64,000 bases of DNA from Engraulis encrasicolus (GCF_034702125.1 NC_085865.1:24644067-24708066), one strand, 5' to 3'; positions 40,286 through 53,089 are shown, counted from the first letter of the stretch. Numbers and translations: made by a program. Notes: a model not told the origin generated them from the letters alone.

Positions 40286-43200
40286 CAAAAACAGAACAAA
40301 ATTCCTACAGCTGATTGCGTCCATTATGATATGCTGGTTTTCCTAAGTGCAGCCATGGGGCACGGGCCTCATCGAAACCAGTCAGCCAGTCAATCAGTCA
40401 ATGCCACTTCAGTGCAGACCTCTGACAGAGTGCCAGACTGTAGACAAGTGGGTGACCTAAAAAACTCCACAGCACACCCCATCACCCCAGCAACACCCTC
40501 ATGTAACCCTCCCAGCCCAGTCCACTCCACTGAACCACACTCACAATCTCCGTCTAAACTTTTGAAAGCAACCCTGTGTGCACTGTGTACATTTCACAAT
40601 GCAATTGTAATTCTACACTTTGGGAGTTCAATCGAACACTCTCTTCTAGCTGGTCCTACCCTGTAGCGTACTGTAGGTGTTGAATTAACACAGCAAACAT
40701 GTGCTGTGTGCGAGGCCAAACCAACGCCAATTTCTCAACGTCCATCTGCTTACAGTATACGGCTGGCCCATAAATTAATCGAGAACCCAGCAGATCCAGA
40801 GCTGCCCTATAAAACCTCACATTAACGCCAGCCGGGGGCTTGTAAATGCATTACCCGGTCCGACTGGGGGATCCTAAAACGTGGCCATTTACCACGCTGA
40901 GAAGTGCCTCTGGGGGGAAATAGCATTGACATACATGTGCAAAGTCATGTACACACAGTTGGAAAAACAAATGACATGGACCACCAAAAATGGTGATGGA
41001 AAGAAACACAGCCCACCTCCCCAAAGGCTGAAACTTCTGGGTCAGAAAAGTTTGGGCTAGGTTAAATGGGCATTCCCATCACCAAAGCTCTGAGTGAACA
41101 TCAACAAAAAAATCCCCCCTTTGAACCTTAAGTCTTCTGTGGGAGGATACCTGAACTGACTCTTCAGAAGTGCATAAGCAAAGTCCCAGTTCATTCCAGG
41201 TGAGTGGCAGAGGTGGTTTCAGGAGGCTTATCCAGACACGCTGCATACTCCGGCTTGCCTGCCAAACTCCATGGCTGTGTTTTAATGACCATTTCTGCAA
41301 AACAACTGGGGGGATTTAGGAATGTTTGTTTCTAAGACTAGCAGTGCAATAGAGTATATAATGCACCCCAGAGAATCTACCAAAAAAGGCTGGAAAATGA
41401 AAAAGGCTTGTCTTTGTGGTACCCAGAACCTTACCAAATTGGAATTCAGTCTTAAACTGACGCCATGGAAACCTCAGTATGATTGAAAAGCTCTTTGCCC
41501 TCAGAGAGTCTTGCCAAACCATGCCAAACTCTATGGCATGAATCAAGAGCAACCACAGCCTTTTCTGTTGATTACATGCTGCCCCACATTCGGAATATTC
41601 ACTGCATTGTGGACAGACACACACAACCTCTACTCTAAAACTAGCAATCCAATTGCACCAGCTTGAATTTTGGATGACTTGCGGTAGGAAGTAAGACTGG
41701 GGCAGCGGGGGGAGATGAAAAGACACTGATATGTGCATGCGGTTTGTGTGGAGGGGATTACTTCCAAATTAACCAGGTTACCTGAGAGAAGGAGGGCAAG
41801 CAACTCGTGACCAAGAGGACTAGCTCCGAGTCCCGGTAATACCCACGGTGTAGGTGCTCACATGCCCATTATAATAGTACTACCAGCTGCGCAGGCGCTC
41901 ACATGCCCGTTATTATGGCAAAGGCAACGCATAGGTCAAAAGCGTCTCCTGTCACTCACGTGCTGATTAGCCCTTCTGGCTCACTTCTTCAATCCATCTC
42001 TTTCCTTGTCTGTTTTCCAAACCTTTGTTCGGTATTACTGTACACCAAAGGTCAAGCCTGTAAGGTTAAATAATAACAGTGCCACAGTACATTTGCAGTG
42101 TAAATGCAACACTTGTTGGAGTCCCAGTGTTCTCTCTAAGTGTTGGAAATAACACTGCAGTTTTTTTAACTGTGTGGCAAGGTCAGTCAGTCAACAGTAG
42201 CTGTTGAGACCTTATCTATCTCCGATGACTTCATTCCTTTGCCATCTGCCAGGATTAAGAGGCGCATTGGTATTCATCCCTATGCCCTCTCTCTCTCGCT
42301 CTCTCTCTCCACACTGGCTCAGCGACAGAATCGATAGCGCGGCCTACTCCCACAGCAGATAAGGCTTCATCATTCACGTCAGCACTGATGGGGCAAACAA
42401 ATCCTGACAATATACTATCCGGCAGGAACAAGAGTGACAGCAAATGAAGCTACAGCCTGAACAGAATACAAAACACACGAGAGGTCAGCGTGCTGTCATT
42501 ACACACAAAGAAATGGAGGCAGTAGCCTTAAGCTTGTCACACCAGCAGGACCTTTTTGCAGAATAATTATGTGTATTCTAAAAGGTACAATTTACCATAA
42601 TAAAAGGGTTTCTTTAGGTTTTTTTCTGCCATCTTTTATCTGAAGAAATGAGTTTTGTACCTGGGGGTATAAATTCTTTCCAGCCCACACATCACCACAC
42701 ATATATTAAATGTACATTGTATTAAAATCGTAATTTTTCCAATGCAACAAGTATTGCAGATGCAACAAGCTTAGGCACAGAGTAGTACACCCATTTCTCT
42801 GTGTGAAGTGTCATGTAACCAGTGAAGCCTTGCATGCTTACAGAGTGACATGAACACCATCTTGTGTACATAGAAACATACGTACTGTATGGCACATGAA
42901 TCATGAAGTCAGGGTAATGTGCCACATGAAACGTCTAGCGAGATGCCTGCCAAGTGGATCAGTGTTCAGGACACTACAGCCTCAATCCCCAGAAGTCCAG
43001 CAGCGTAAAAAAAATTGGTCAGTGTTTATACAGCCAGAAATAGAAGTCCATTGGAACTTCCAACTGTTCATAAACTGTCACCCAGTAAACTACAATTTGT
43101 TTTTAACCACCAGACAGCTGCATGTAAGCATACTGAAATGTTTGGGACGTCCCTCACGCTCATTTTGGAAAAAAATGCATGGCGACACACTTTCCCCCAT

Positions 43201-43495
43201 TGGACCAGACGGGCACAATGAAATGAAATGAAAACAGGCCCTCCTTTTAACTGGCACGCGAAAGCACTAAACGAAAGCCTCATCTTCCTAACTGACACAC
43301 ACATAGAGATGTTGCACCAGCTGTCTCTTCACTTTACCACACCACAAGACACTACAAGCAGAGACACAGTGGTGATCCTACTGTACTGTATTTGGGACTG
43401 GGCTGTCTCTGTGTGACTGGGCACGGAGCACGGAAATCAAATTCCTCTCTTGACAACTGAACAAACATCCAGTTGAGTATTTTCACTTGTGTAAT
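40286..43495. other. intergenic DNA without recognised genes
   Basis: Includes a two-copy GCTCACATGCCC(A/G)TTATAATAG-like duplication at 41849-41920. No splice-supported coding exon or complete transposon was recognised. Confidence 0.4.
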
Positions 43496-43499
43496 CTGT

Positions 43500-43699
<200 letters not shown>

Positions 43700-45364
43700 C
43701 TGTGTGGATGTGTTTATAAGCCACTGTCCCAGGCAAGGAATGTGTGGCATTGAATATTGGCGGCCAGCCTCAAACACGGCCAGAGGAACAGAGGAGCAGG
43801 GGAGAGCCGAGGAGCCTTCGGCCAGCCAACAAAACCCTTCAGGCCCTCTCCTCAGCTGAGTAACTTCTACCAAACCCACATCCTGTCCAGGCTTTTCCTC
43901 AGCATTTTATACCTGTAGGTTGCCTCAAAATGTGCACCTTTCCACCAGTGGAACACCGTAGCAGTCACTGTAGAGTCCTTCGCAATACACTTCTGACTTG
44001 GTCATTGCCATTTTGGTGATAGCTAAATACAAATTTAAGGCAGTCACAAACAAACACCCTTGAAAAATGTTGTGCTGTGAATGTACTGTGAAGTTGCTTA
44101 CAAAAACTGTATGAGCTCATTATTTTGTGGCAGTTTCATATCATATTCCCTATGAAAATGCATAACACAGCTTGTTTGAGTGATGACAGGCACATGTCTC
44201 TCATCCCGGCAAACCCCCCACCCATCTTGACTAGCACATGCTCTGCTGTCAAAAGCCTTGAGATGGTCGGTCAGCAGCTTCAAGACCTTCTCTCTTAACC
44301 TGCTTCTGTTGGATCAGGGATAGAAGAACCTCTGCCACTGGACAGACGTTACACATACTGTAAGCTTTGCTTTGGGTCATGCAATCCAATAATCAACTGC
44401 TGAACCACTGTTCAAATCCAGGTGCAGGGTGGGGTTTCCCCCAGTACTTCACCGTCATGACGCATGACCTGGACAACAAACACCTCCCTAGGTCCCTTGA
44501 AAAATAATCAAGAATTTGTATTAAGCTCACAGGTGTACGCAATTTCAAAAGTTGCTTTGCCAAGATGTTTTAAGTTTTTTATTGTTGGGGTAGATTTAAT
44601 TTCAGATTTTTCATGAAAATTCACAACGCAGCCTATCGAATGATGAGTCACATGTCTCTCATACTGTCCCAGCTAACCACCCACCCACCTTGACTAACAA
44701 ATGCTCTGTAGTCAGCAGATCTGGGGTGCGATTCTCAAAGTGCGAAGCAGCTAGTCTGTTAGCAATGTTGCATAGTAAATACTATAAAAGTTGCTAACTC
44801 TTGTGTCTCGAACGTTAGCACACAAAGTAACTACTGCTTGGAGTAATGTGCACTCTGAAGTAGTGGTGACTTTGAAAGTGAGGTGCCTCCTATCCGTATC
44901 TGGACAGTGAAGTTGAAGTACAGCTGGAGTAGATCCATTGAGTCCAGACATCACCTCAGCCACCCCAAGTAACACACAGCGCTAGTCTACTTCAGAGCGT
45001 GACTCCACCCATTAGCTAAACTTGTAGTACATATTTGACCACAAATGTGTCAATATCTTTTAATCCTGTGGTGCAAAAGCGATGAAAATCAATCGACATG
45101 CACACAAAGTGATGATACAGCTGTGAGAGTGTTCAGAACACAAATTCACGTCATGTCATTTGTTCGTGGAAAAAAAACGTCATATCCTTGGAATCTGATG
45201 AATCCCACACTAATAATATACTTTTAGCTGTATGCCGATTGAATTGCGTCTCATTTCGATGTGTAATTTGTGAAATATTTAGATAAAAAAGTATTGGTTT
45301 CTCCCGGAAATGCGCTGGATTACGTGTCAACTACTTACATTTTTTTGGCGCGAATTTCATTTCA

Positions 45365-45440
45365 TAGCCTAGGGGTATTTACGCTTGCCTATCAATGGGA
45401 AGACGCGAGCCACGCGGGTTCGAAACCAGTGTGCAGCATG
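45365..45440 (+). other. tRNA-promoter-like segment (arm 1 of the palindrome)
   Basis: TAGCCTAGGGGTATTTACGC resembles an A box, and GGGTTCGAAAC (45417-45427) a B box, at tRNA-like spacing. It is inverted relative to the similar segment at 45572-45650. A functional tRNA is unlikely. Confidence 0.5.
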
Positions 45441-45571
45441 TTGACAACAACTCGTGAAATCGTGTTTTGGACCCTACAGTGTAACACATTTTCCCTTGGC
45501 TGCACGTGTGTGTTGGTAATGCACAACATAAATTATCTATTTCTGCCAGATATTTCCAAAATTGTGGCACT

Positions 45572-45650
45572 GTAACCATGTGGATTCGAACCGGTGTGGC
45601 TTCTGTTTTCCCATTGGGATGCAAGCGTGAATACCACTAGGCTATGGAAT
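45572..45650 (-). other. tRNA-promoter-like segment (arm 2 of the palindrome)
   Basis: On the minus strand TAGCCTAGTGGTATTCACGC (A-box-like) is followed by GGTTCGAATCC (a consensus B box). It pairs with the segment at 45365-45440 as an inverted repeat inside the foldback element. Confidence 0.55.
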
Positions 45651-47125
45651 GAAATCTGCGCGAAAATTTCTCAGGGATATGACACTTTAACAGACGATTT
45701 TCTGGGAGTAACCACAACTTTATTGTCCAAATATTTTACAAATTACACCTCGGAATGAAACGAAATCCAATCGGCATGCAGATAATATTGCATTATTGGT
45801 GCATTATTGGTGTCAGATTGTAATGCCACAGCCGTGTTTTTTCACAAAGAAATTACAAGGTGTGTTGTGGAGGAAACAGCGGAGTCACGGTGTCGTGACA
45901 TCCAATCAAATGTGCTGGTGGTGGTTGTACATTATTGCTTTCTACTTCACGCACTGAATTTAGGAGGAAACAGCCGAATCATGACTCAGCAATCATGCAT
46001 ATCTCTTGTTGCTTCTTTGGTCACGCACTGCAATGCCAAGAAAGTAAGTAGCGGTGTGGACTCAGGAAAGCAGCCGCACTACTTTTGGCTTACTGTGGGA
46101 ATAGTAAGGTTTCGAGAAATGCACGGATTTCGCCTTGAAGTAAGTAGATAACTACAAAGTACGTCTGTAGTTCAAAGCTAACGTTCCAGAATCGCACCCC
46201 TGAGACGGTCAGTGGCTTTCAGACCTGCTTCCTTAACCTGCTTCTGAGGGATCAGGGCTAGAAGAACCTCCCCTACCGGCCAGACGTAAAATATACTGTC
46301 AGCTTTGCTTTGGGTCATGCAATCAAATATCATCTTTTGAGCTATATTGTTGCTAAAATCCAATTGGCAGAGATGCAGAATGGGGTTTCCCCCAGCATTT
46401 TAGTTAAAACGGCTAGATTAACAACAAACACCTCCCTGTGTCCCTTTAAAAGACAAAGGATTTGTGCTGATGCAATATCAAAAGGTGCTTTGAAAAATGA
46501 TTTAAGCTTTTCATTGTTGGAGAATTTCAACTCACATTTCCTATGAAATTTCCTATTTCCTCAACATACTGTAGCCTTTCAAATGATGATAGTCACGTGT
46601 CTCTGATGCAACAACCCATCTTGACTAACAGATCTTCTGCTGGAAACGCTTAATCGCCTTGCGATGGTCAGCAACTTCAAGACCTGCTCCCTTAACCTGG
46701 TTCTGTGGAATCAGGGACAGAAGAACTTCTGCTACCGGCCAGACTTTGGGTCATTGAATCCAATAAACGGCCTCTGATCAATACTGTTCCAATGGACAGA
46801 GATGGACATGGACACGGACAGAGATTGCCACCTTGACAACAAAGAACTCCCATCTTGACTAGGTTCCCAGAAATGATACAAAGATTTTGTATTGACTAAC
46901 TTCTCAAGTTTCTATACACAAACAACAGGAGACTCTGCTGCCAGCAGCTCTTAGGCGGTCAGTCAGTGGCTTCAAGACATGTTTACTTAACCTGCTTCTG
47001 TGGGGGTCAAGGCTCATTACCTCCATTACTGACCAGATGCAAAACATAAGCTTTGCTTTGGTCATTCCAATCCAATCAACAACCGCTGAACAGTATTGCT
47101 GGTCAAATCCAGAGAACAGACAGGT

Positions 47126-48217
47126 CAGTGTCCAGAAGTGCAGAGGTCAGCGTAAAGTACTGGTCAGGTGTATTGGAAAAGGCCGGACACAGGTGGTCTA
47201 ATCGGCGACAGGTGAGGGTGTGCGCCAGGTCGGCAGCTCAGCAACAAAAAGAGTACAGAATATTGAGAACAGAAAGAAAGTAAGCAAGTAATCTTGGCCA
47301 AAGTGTTGAGGATGCCACTGTAATTCGCCGTTTATACTGTAGGTCACTGTGTCTTTCCATGGTTCTTTCTCTCTTTGTATTCTTTCTCTCAGTTCCATGA
47401 ATCTCAACCATTAAACCTCCCCATCACACCAACCCAGCTCCCTTTCTTTGCGCCTCTCTTTTGGCAATCTACAGCTCTCGAAGCTAGAGAAAGACTTTGC
47501 ATGTGTTAAAAAGCCCCCTGACAGGGCTCTAATGAATGGAGTGCCTCCCACCACTCGGTCACACGTATTTCTGACCAGCCTGACCTTGTAAATGAAGTCA
47601 AGGCCAAGTGCCAAACAGACCTCGAGATCACCCCAGCGTTGTAAAAAAAAAACACGACTGCTGCTACAAAGAATTAGCCTTGTTTGCAAACTAAACAGCG
47701 GCCAGAGAGAGAGAGAGAGAAAAAAAATGACATTTCCACTCCCGAGAGGTCAGATGACATAAATTAAGTCACTGTGTGGAGCCCCGGTGAATGCATAGCA
47801 ACTGTTGAAAGTGTAAACAGGAGCGCTCTGTGAGAAGCGTAGAGAGCAATGACAAATAACCCTCTCCGTTCCTGTTCCTGTACCACCCGCTCACTCAGCA
47901 CTGATGCAAATCACTGATAAGGTACATCAGAGGTAGAGAAACATAAACAAACACCTGACGGTAACCCTTTGCTGCACTGACACCATCCACCTGAGAGAGA
48001 AGCGGGGGCCCACATGGCGTTAAATCACCGCAGGCATGTGGAAAGACCACTTCAGGACAACTCAACATAAACAACCAGTGTATATAGCACAGCTGCTGCA
48101 GTGGCCGACCTGCGCAAGGACCGGCATCACGAGCATGGGTAAAGGAGAGCAGATGCCGGAGAACGACTGGGTGGAGGAGAGGCCGATAAGAAAGAGATGT
48201 AGAAGAGATACATAGAG
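47126..48217. other. intergenic DNA without recognised genes
   Basis: Mostly single-copy-looking. 47700-47910 is a non-repetitive block next to a short GA run. No splice-supported coding sequence was seen. Confidence 0.4.

Positions 48218-48296
<79 letters not shown>
48218..48296. repeat. (GAAA)n tetranucleotide repeat, about 20 units
   Basis: Perfect GAAA units followed by GAGGGGG. Confidence 0.98.
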
Positions 48297-48594
48297 GGGG
48301 GTAGAGAGGAGGCCCTTACCTGAAAGATTGTCCGCATGAAATACATAAAACTGAGCATGTTTGGAGAGTGTAGCTGGGAGAGAGCCCCTCTCTCTCCCCC
48401 TCTCTCGTTCACTCTCTTGGTCAGCGCTCTCCAGCTCCAGACCTCTCCAGGGCCCTGCTCTGGCTCCTCCGCTAGCCGGCTTCACATGCTCCCGCTCAAC
48501 ACCCATACACACACACACAGACGCTCACACAACCTGTTGCTATTTTAGACAGACTTAGCGGCCCAGGACGAATGGGGGAATAGGGAGGGAGGGA

Positions 48595-48720
48595 GCCATG
48601 CAGGCAGGCAGGCAGGCAAGGCAGGCAAGGGGGAAGGGAGGGAGGGAGGGAGGGAGCCCGGTGGAGAAAAAAGAGAAGGAGGGAGAGAGAAAGAAGGGAG
48701 GGAGGAAGAGAAGGGAAGAC
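48595..48720. repeat. (GCAG)n and (GGGA)n purine-rich repeats
   Basis: GCAGGCAGGCAGGCAG at 48599-48620, then GGGAGGGAGGGAGGGAGGGA (48638-48656), then a GA-rich tract. Confidence 0.92.
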
Positions 48721-48977
48721 AGAGAGAGTCATGCCAGGAAAGCTTACGGAGCTGCTGAGGAATTGCGTAACAACAGGCATGGCTTATTGTATTGAGCCCT
48801 CTGCCCAGGCAACGACTTGTTACAGGGAGTCTCTGCACAGAGTTTTCTCATGGTGAGAAAAAAAAAACCCCACACAAAACACATGAAACAATGTTGTGAT
48901 CATTCAATGGGCCTGCGCCTGAATGCCCTTCAACAGCCAGAGCTGAAAAACCAGCTCCATCCTTGCTTTCCCTTTCT

Positions 48978-49135
48978 TGCTCTCTCTCTCTCTCTCTCTT
49001 TCGATCTATTGTGCAATTTCGATGTACTGCCCAGTTAAGAAGATTTGTATTAATGTATTGAAATTAGTCCAATAAAGTACTTTATACCCACCCTCACTCT
49101 CTCCCTCCCTCTCTCTCTCCCCCTCTTTCTCTCTT

Positions 49136-49172
<37 letters not shown>
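48978..49172. repeat. two (CT)n microsatellites
   Basis: A short CT run at 48980-48998 and a longer impure one at 49097-49172. Confidence 0.9.
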
Positions 49173-49176
<4 letters not shown>

Positions 49177-49418
49177 GAAACCAAAAGAGCCTATCCCGGA
49201 ACAGCATGTACTCATACTGTGCGTCAGCTCCGTCATCGAGGCCGAGGCTGGCCTGCTAGTGCCATGGCTACGCACGGCCTTGTTATCAAAAACAAAAACA
49301 TGACGTCCGCTGGAACACACTGATCACGGAGCAGAGCAGACGTAGCAAGCAGCTCACACTGACCCTCAGAATTTATGCTCTTAATGGTGGCGTCGTTCAA
49401 TAGACTTCACTTCACTGG

Positions 49419-49437
49419 AGAGAGAGAGAGGGAGAGA

Positions 49438-49504
<67 letters not shown>
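49419..49504. repeat. (GA)n microsatellite
   Basis: A GA run with GGGA interruptions at its 5' end. Confidence 0.96.
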
Positions 49505-49505
<1 letters not shown>

Positions 49506-50462
49506 ATGGGGGGAAAGTGCCATACAGGGCAGGGACCGCAGGATTCCAGACAAATTCCATCTCAAGCAGCACCTCAAACGGGAACACAGAGGCACAGAAG
49601 CCCCGGCATCGAGTGTCTGATGTAACAGCTAGAGTGCAAAAGGTAATGTGTGTGTGGAAGCCAGGTAGTCATTACGAAATAATGGTGAAATACTACACCA
49701 GGAGAAGAAGATGGAGAGACGAGGGGTGAAAAAATATTGAAGAAAGGCAAAGAAGAAAGGGTGTGATTTTTTTTGTTCTTGCAGTTATCAAAACTGTGCA
49801 CACAGCCAGGACTCAGTAGGCAATCACAGCAGGGTTGTTTCCTCTATCCCCTCAGCAAGATAGCAGCAGGTTGCCCCCTAGAGGGAAAACATAGTAATTT
49901 CATCTTGGGCTCTGCTGAAGAACTGTTTATACATGTAATGGCTTGTAAATACTCCTTAAATTACAGTAATGGCTTAGACCACAGGTCTCTAATCAGGCAG
50001 ATGGCTTCAGGAAAAGAAAAAAATCTGAGAAACCAGTTACGAACAATGCATCCTATTATATGTGGATGATGACTCTTCTTCCCAATAAACAAAGCAAACC
50101 AAGTGCTAACTTGTGTACAAAATGAGGACACATTGGGGTGTAAAATGCACGAAGTGTGCAGTCATCTCCATGTAATTACCACTGGTGCTTAATAAAGACA
50201 AAAGTGTGAAAAAGAAAAAAGTAAGATATATCCATACACTGTACAAATACCTTCACTGTATTTTAGTCACTGCAGATCACAACCTTTTTAACAACACAAT
50301 GCTCTTTGTCATCATGTTGGGGTCTCATAAGACTACTTCACTTTCTACCTAGAACCCCACAGATAAGCCACCAGTGTCTGCTCTAGCACAGTAGCAATGC
50401 TATTCCCAGAGACCAGGCAGACTTTCATCAGAGTACTCCACTTTCCTCATACAAGCCCACTA

Positions 50463-50788
50463 CAGTGGTTCTTAACTTGGGATGCACCCTGGGAGTGTGC
50501 CAGAGATTGCAGGGGGTGCGTGGAATTTTGTTTGTGCTGAGGTTGTGACCAAAATGCTGCTTAGGAACATTGTAATTAGGCCAAATCAAAACCAAATTAA
50601 AACATATGTTGATCCCCATTCAAATGCATTAAGGTATAGAATAATATCTCAAGCAAGAATCATTGTAATTAATCACTCAAATCATTTTTTGTGCATATTC
50701 ACGTGTAGAAGTTTTGGTTGGGGGTGTGTTGCTCGTCTTGGGCACACCTAAGGGGTTCTCTGAGAAAAAAAAAGGTTAAGAACCACTA
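50463..50788. mobile_element. non-autonomous hAT-like element
   Basis: The left end is CAGTGGTTCTTAACTTGGG. The right end in reverse complement is (C/T)AGTGGTTCTTAACCTTTTT. This TIR is widespread among vertebrate hAT elements. The flanking 8-mers match partly. No coding sequence. Confidence 0.75.
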
Positions 50789-51089
50789 GTCTAGTAGAAA
50801 CTTGGGGATCCCATGCACCGAAAGATGTTCTAACCAAACTTTTTTAAATAATATTCAGCGTGTCAAGCTAATGGATTGTCTGGTCCTCAAAGACAATTAT
50901 TGTCCCATGTCCCAGTAGAGTAATTCATAAGCCCATGCCCGGCAGCAATGCAGTTCCCAGAGACCAAGCGAGCAGGCAGGCGAGCAGGCATGCAGGCAGA
51001 GAGCCGTGACAAATGGACTTTGGCTTGAGCCCCCATCTCCTCTCCTCTCGCCGTTGGCCTAGCTGTTGTTCCTGTCATCATCAGCGTGG

Positions 51090-52050
51090 CTCTGTAACGG
51101 CCTGTGACACATTAGGACCAACGATGGTGATGGAGAGAGAAGGAAAACAGGATATGATTCAGAGCTGTGGGTCCAGCCAGCAGGGGAGCAGAGCCCAGGG
51201 CCCACACAGTAACAAAAATGCAGTGTTAATTCAACACTAAATATTAGTCAAATTTGGTATAGATGTATCTAGTATAGAGAGAGAAAGCAATTTCAATTTC
51301 CTTGTGCATATGAAGAAATTGACAATAAAAGCTGACTTGACTTGATTTAAGCAATAATTCAACTCTTGAAGTGTCTGATTAACAAAGTGAAGCTGTATGT
51401 GCTGTAAAGTAGGGCTGAATCAACTCTTTATGTGATAATTCAAATACGTGATAGTGTTTAATTAACATTAAATGGATGGTAATGGAGAGAGAAGAAAATA
51501 TGATGTAGGGGTAGGGATATGGCTCCAGCCAGCAAGGACGCAAAGCCCAGGACTCATAAAACTGTAGCCCCTTACCAGACACCATCCCACCCACTGGGAC
51601 GTTGTAATAGTCCGTGAAAAAACGTAACTACTACACCACTATGACAGTGCACAAGGCCTTTAGTAATACATTACGACTTGGTCATTGCCATTCTTGTAAC
51701 AGCTAACAGGAGTAGTGTCTTAAGGGTCAATTCAACACTCAAAGGGTTGGATTAACACTAACTTGATGGAAAATAGGATATGATTCCTGGATATGGCACC
51801 AGCAAAGTGCAGGTCAGGACCCCCAGTAAATAAAAAATGCAAAGTTTTCACTATGTTTGTTCTAAGAACATATGGTCCCATTTGATTTAAGTTTTGAATT
51901 CAATTCTTTGAGTGTTGAATCAACACTGCAATCCCATATGGTCTAAGATAGAGTTCATTCAACTTGTTAAGGGTTGAAACGAGATATGATTCAGGGGTGT
52001 AGCTCCAGTGCAGCACAGCTAGGGGTCCAGGCAGCCAGCTTCTTCTCCAC
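51090..52050. repeat. diverged tandem repeat with unequal units (about 205-345 bp)
   Basis: GGATATGATTC-like blocks, each followed by a TGGGTCCAGCC/TATGGCTCCAGCC/TATGGCACCAGC-like block, recur at about 51151, 51495, 51776 and 51981. They are linked by AATTCAACACT/TTAACACTAA blocks. No coding potential. Confidence 0.65.
51260..51346 (+). mobile_element. LINE 3' tail fragment
   Basis: AATTTCCTTGTGCATATGAA, then GACAATAAAAGCTGACTTGA with a CTTGA repeat, is typical of a fish LINE 3' end. It lies inside the tandem array 51090-52050. Confidence 0.6.
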
Positions 52051-52599
52051 AAAAATGAAACGCTCCTCAGATCTGCGGTTTAAACATGCGTCAGCACAGC
52101 CAGCGAAATTCCCCTCACTGGCTCCGTACCAGTGGTGAATTCCATGGCGAATTATCATGGGTATTGTATAAAGATGTCCATTATTATTGGACTAATCTCC
52201 CTAAGGGGTGAAATGTGTGCCATGACCAGAAAATCACATTTTGACAAGTCTAAATATTTACCCCAGTTATTCTTACACTTTCCCAGCTGTGGATCAATAA
52301 AATCAAGTAAATCCAACAATCCATTCACCCATTTATCCATCTATCTAGCTGTCGTACAGAGAGAGCGAGAGTCAGAGAATGTGCTAGTCTGACCATTCTG
52401 GGTTAAAAGGTTTGTGTGTCGCCTTTGGCAGGAGTGCGTAAGTCCTGAGCTCCATCCATCCGGTCTGCACTGTTTAGTGGTTTTGAGAGGGACCATCGCG
52501 TGGCCAGAAGTGCAAATGACCTTCCGTGTGAGTGAGCGAGCGAGCAGCCGTGATCCTATCAGTTCTTGCAAACGTGCTCACAAACAATACAGCCCCCCC

Positions 52600-52700
52600 C
52601 TGCTCCACTACTTCCCTCCCCAGCCAACCCCCCCCAAAGCCAGCTTCCCCCCCCCCCCCACCCAACCCCAGTGGAGAGAGAGAGGGAGGGAGGGAGGGAG
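52600..52700. repeat. C-rich homopolymer and (GGGA)n patches
   Basis: A run of ten or more C at 52647-52659 and GGGAGGGAGGGAGG at 52684-52700. This is low-complexity DNA. Confidence 0.85.
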
Positions 52701-53087
52701 GAAGGACACCCAGGTTTTTCCAGGTTTGCCTGTGGAGTTCCGCGGGAAGACAAAAGGGGAGAACATGACACCGTGCCAACCGTTGCCATGGAGCCCAACA
52801 GGTTTGCAGTGCAGGTTCTTTCTTTTTTCCCTTTATTTTTCGCTTTTCACCTCCCCATTCTTTTTTGTTTGCTTTTGAGTTTTTTTTGTTGTCGCCGTTG
52901 TTGCCTTTTTGTGTTTTCTGTGGGAACTCTGAAGAGATGAAGAAAGGAGAGGAGTGCTTGTGGAGGAAGAATGTTGATTGGGATATGATGGTTGGACGAG
53001 AAACTGTCCCACAGGCCTCATCCTCATAGGAGACAAACAAAAACAGTGAGAGGGAGAGATGGAGGGAGGGAGGGAGAGCGAGAGAGC

Positions 53088-53089
<2 letters not shown>

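Larger units (their letters stand above)
44724..46199. mobile_element. 1.48-kb foldback element, Harbinger-like, CTG target duplication
   Basis: The termini GGGTGCGATTCT and AGAATCGCACCC are flanked by CTG at 44721-44723 and 46200-46202. Most of the element is a long imperfect palindrome centred near 45500. For example, ATGCCGATTGAATT near 45230 pairs with AATCCAATCGGCAT near 45764, and ATTTCATTTCATAGCCTAG near 45353 pairs with CTAGGCTATGGAATGAAAT near 45637. The 3-bp CWG-type target fits PIF/Harbinger. No transposase was recognised. It sits inside the second unit of the 459-bp array. Confidence 0.75.
44130..47125. repeat. 459-bp tandem array, four diverged units, interrupted by a transposon
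   Basis: CTTAACCTGCTTCTG recurs at 44294, 46232, 46691 and 46986. After removing the 1,479-bp insertion in the second unit, the first two spacings are both 459 bp; the last is about 295 bp because the unit is shortened. Other blocks repeat in the same order: CATCTTGACTA(A/G)CA, TTTGCTTTGGGTCATGCAATC, GGGGTTTCCCCCAG and AACAAACACCTCCCT. No coding potential. Confidence 0.85.

Noticed and set aside
47895..48518. 207-codon minus-strand frame
   Set aside because: It contains the translated (GAAA)n array. Only a possible untranslated exon signal at 48319 was kept, as a low-confidence observation.
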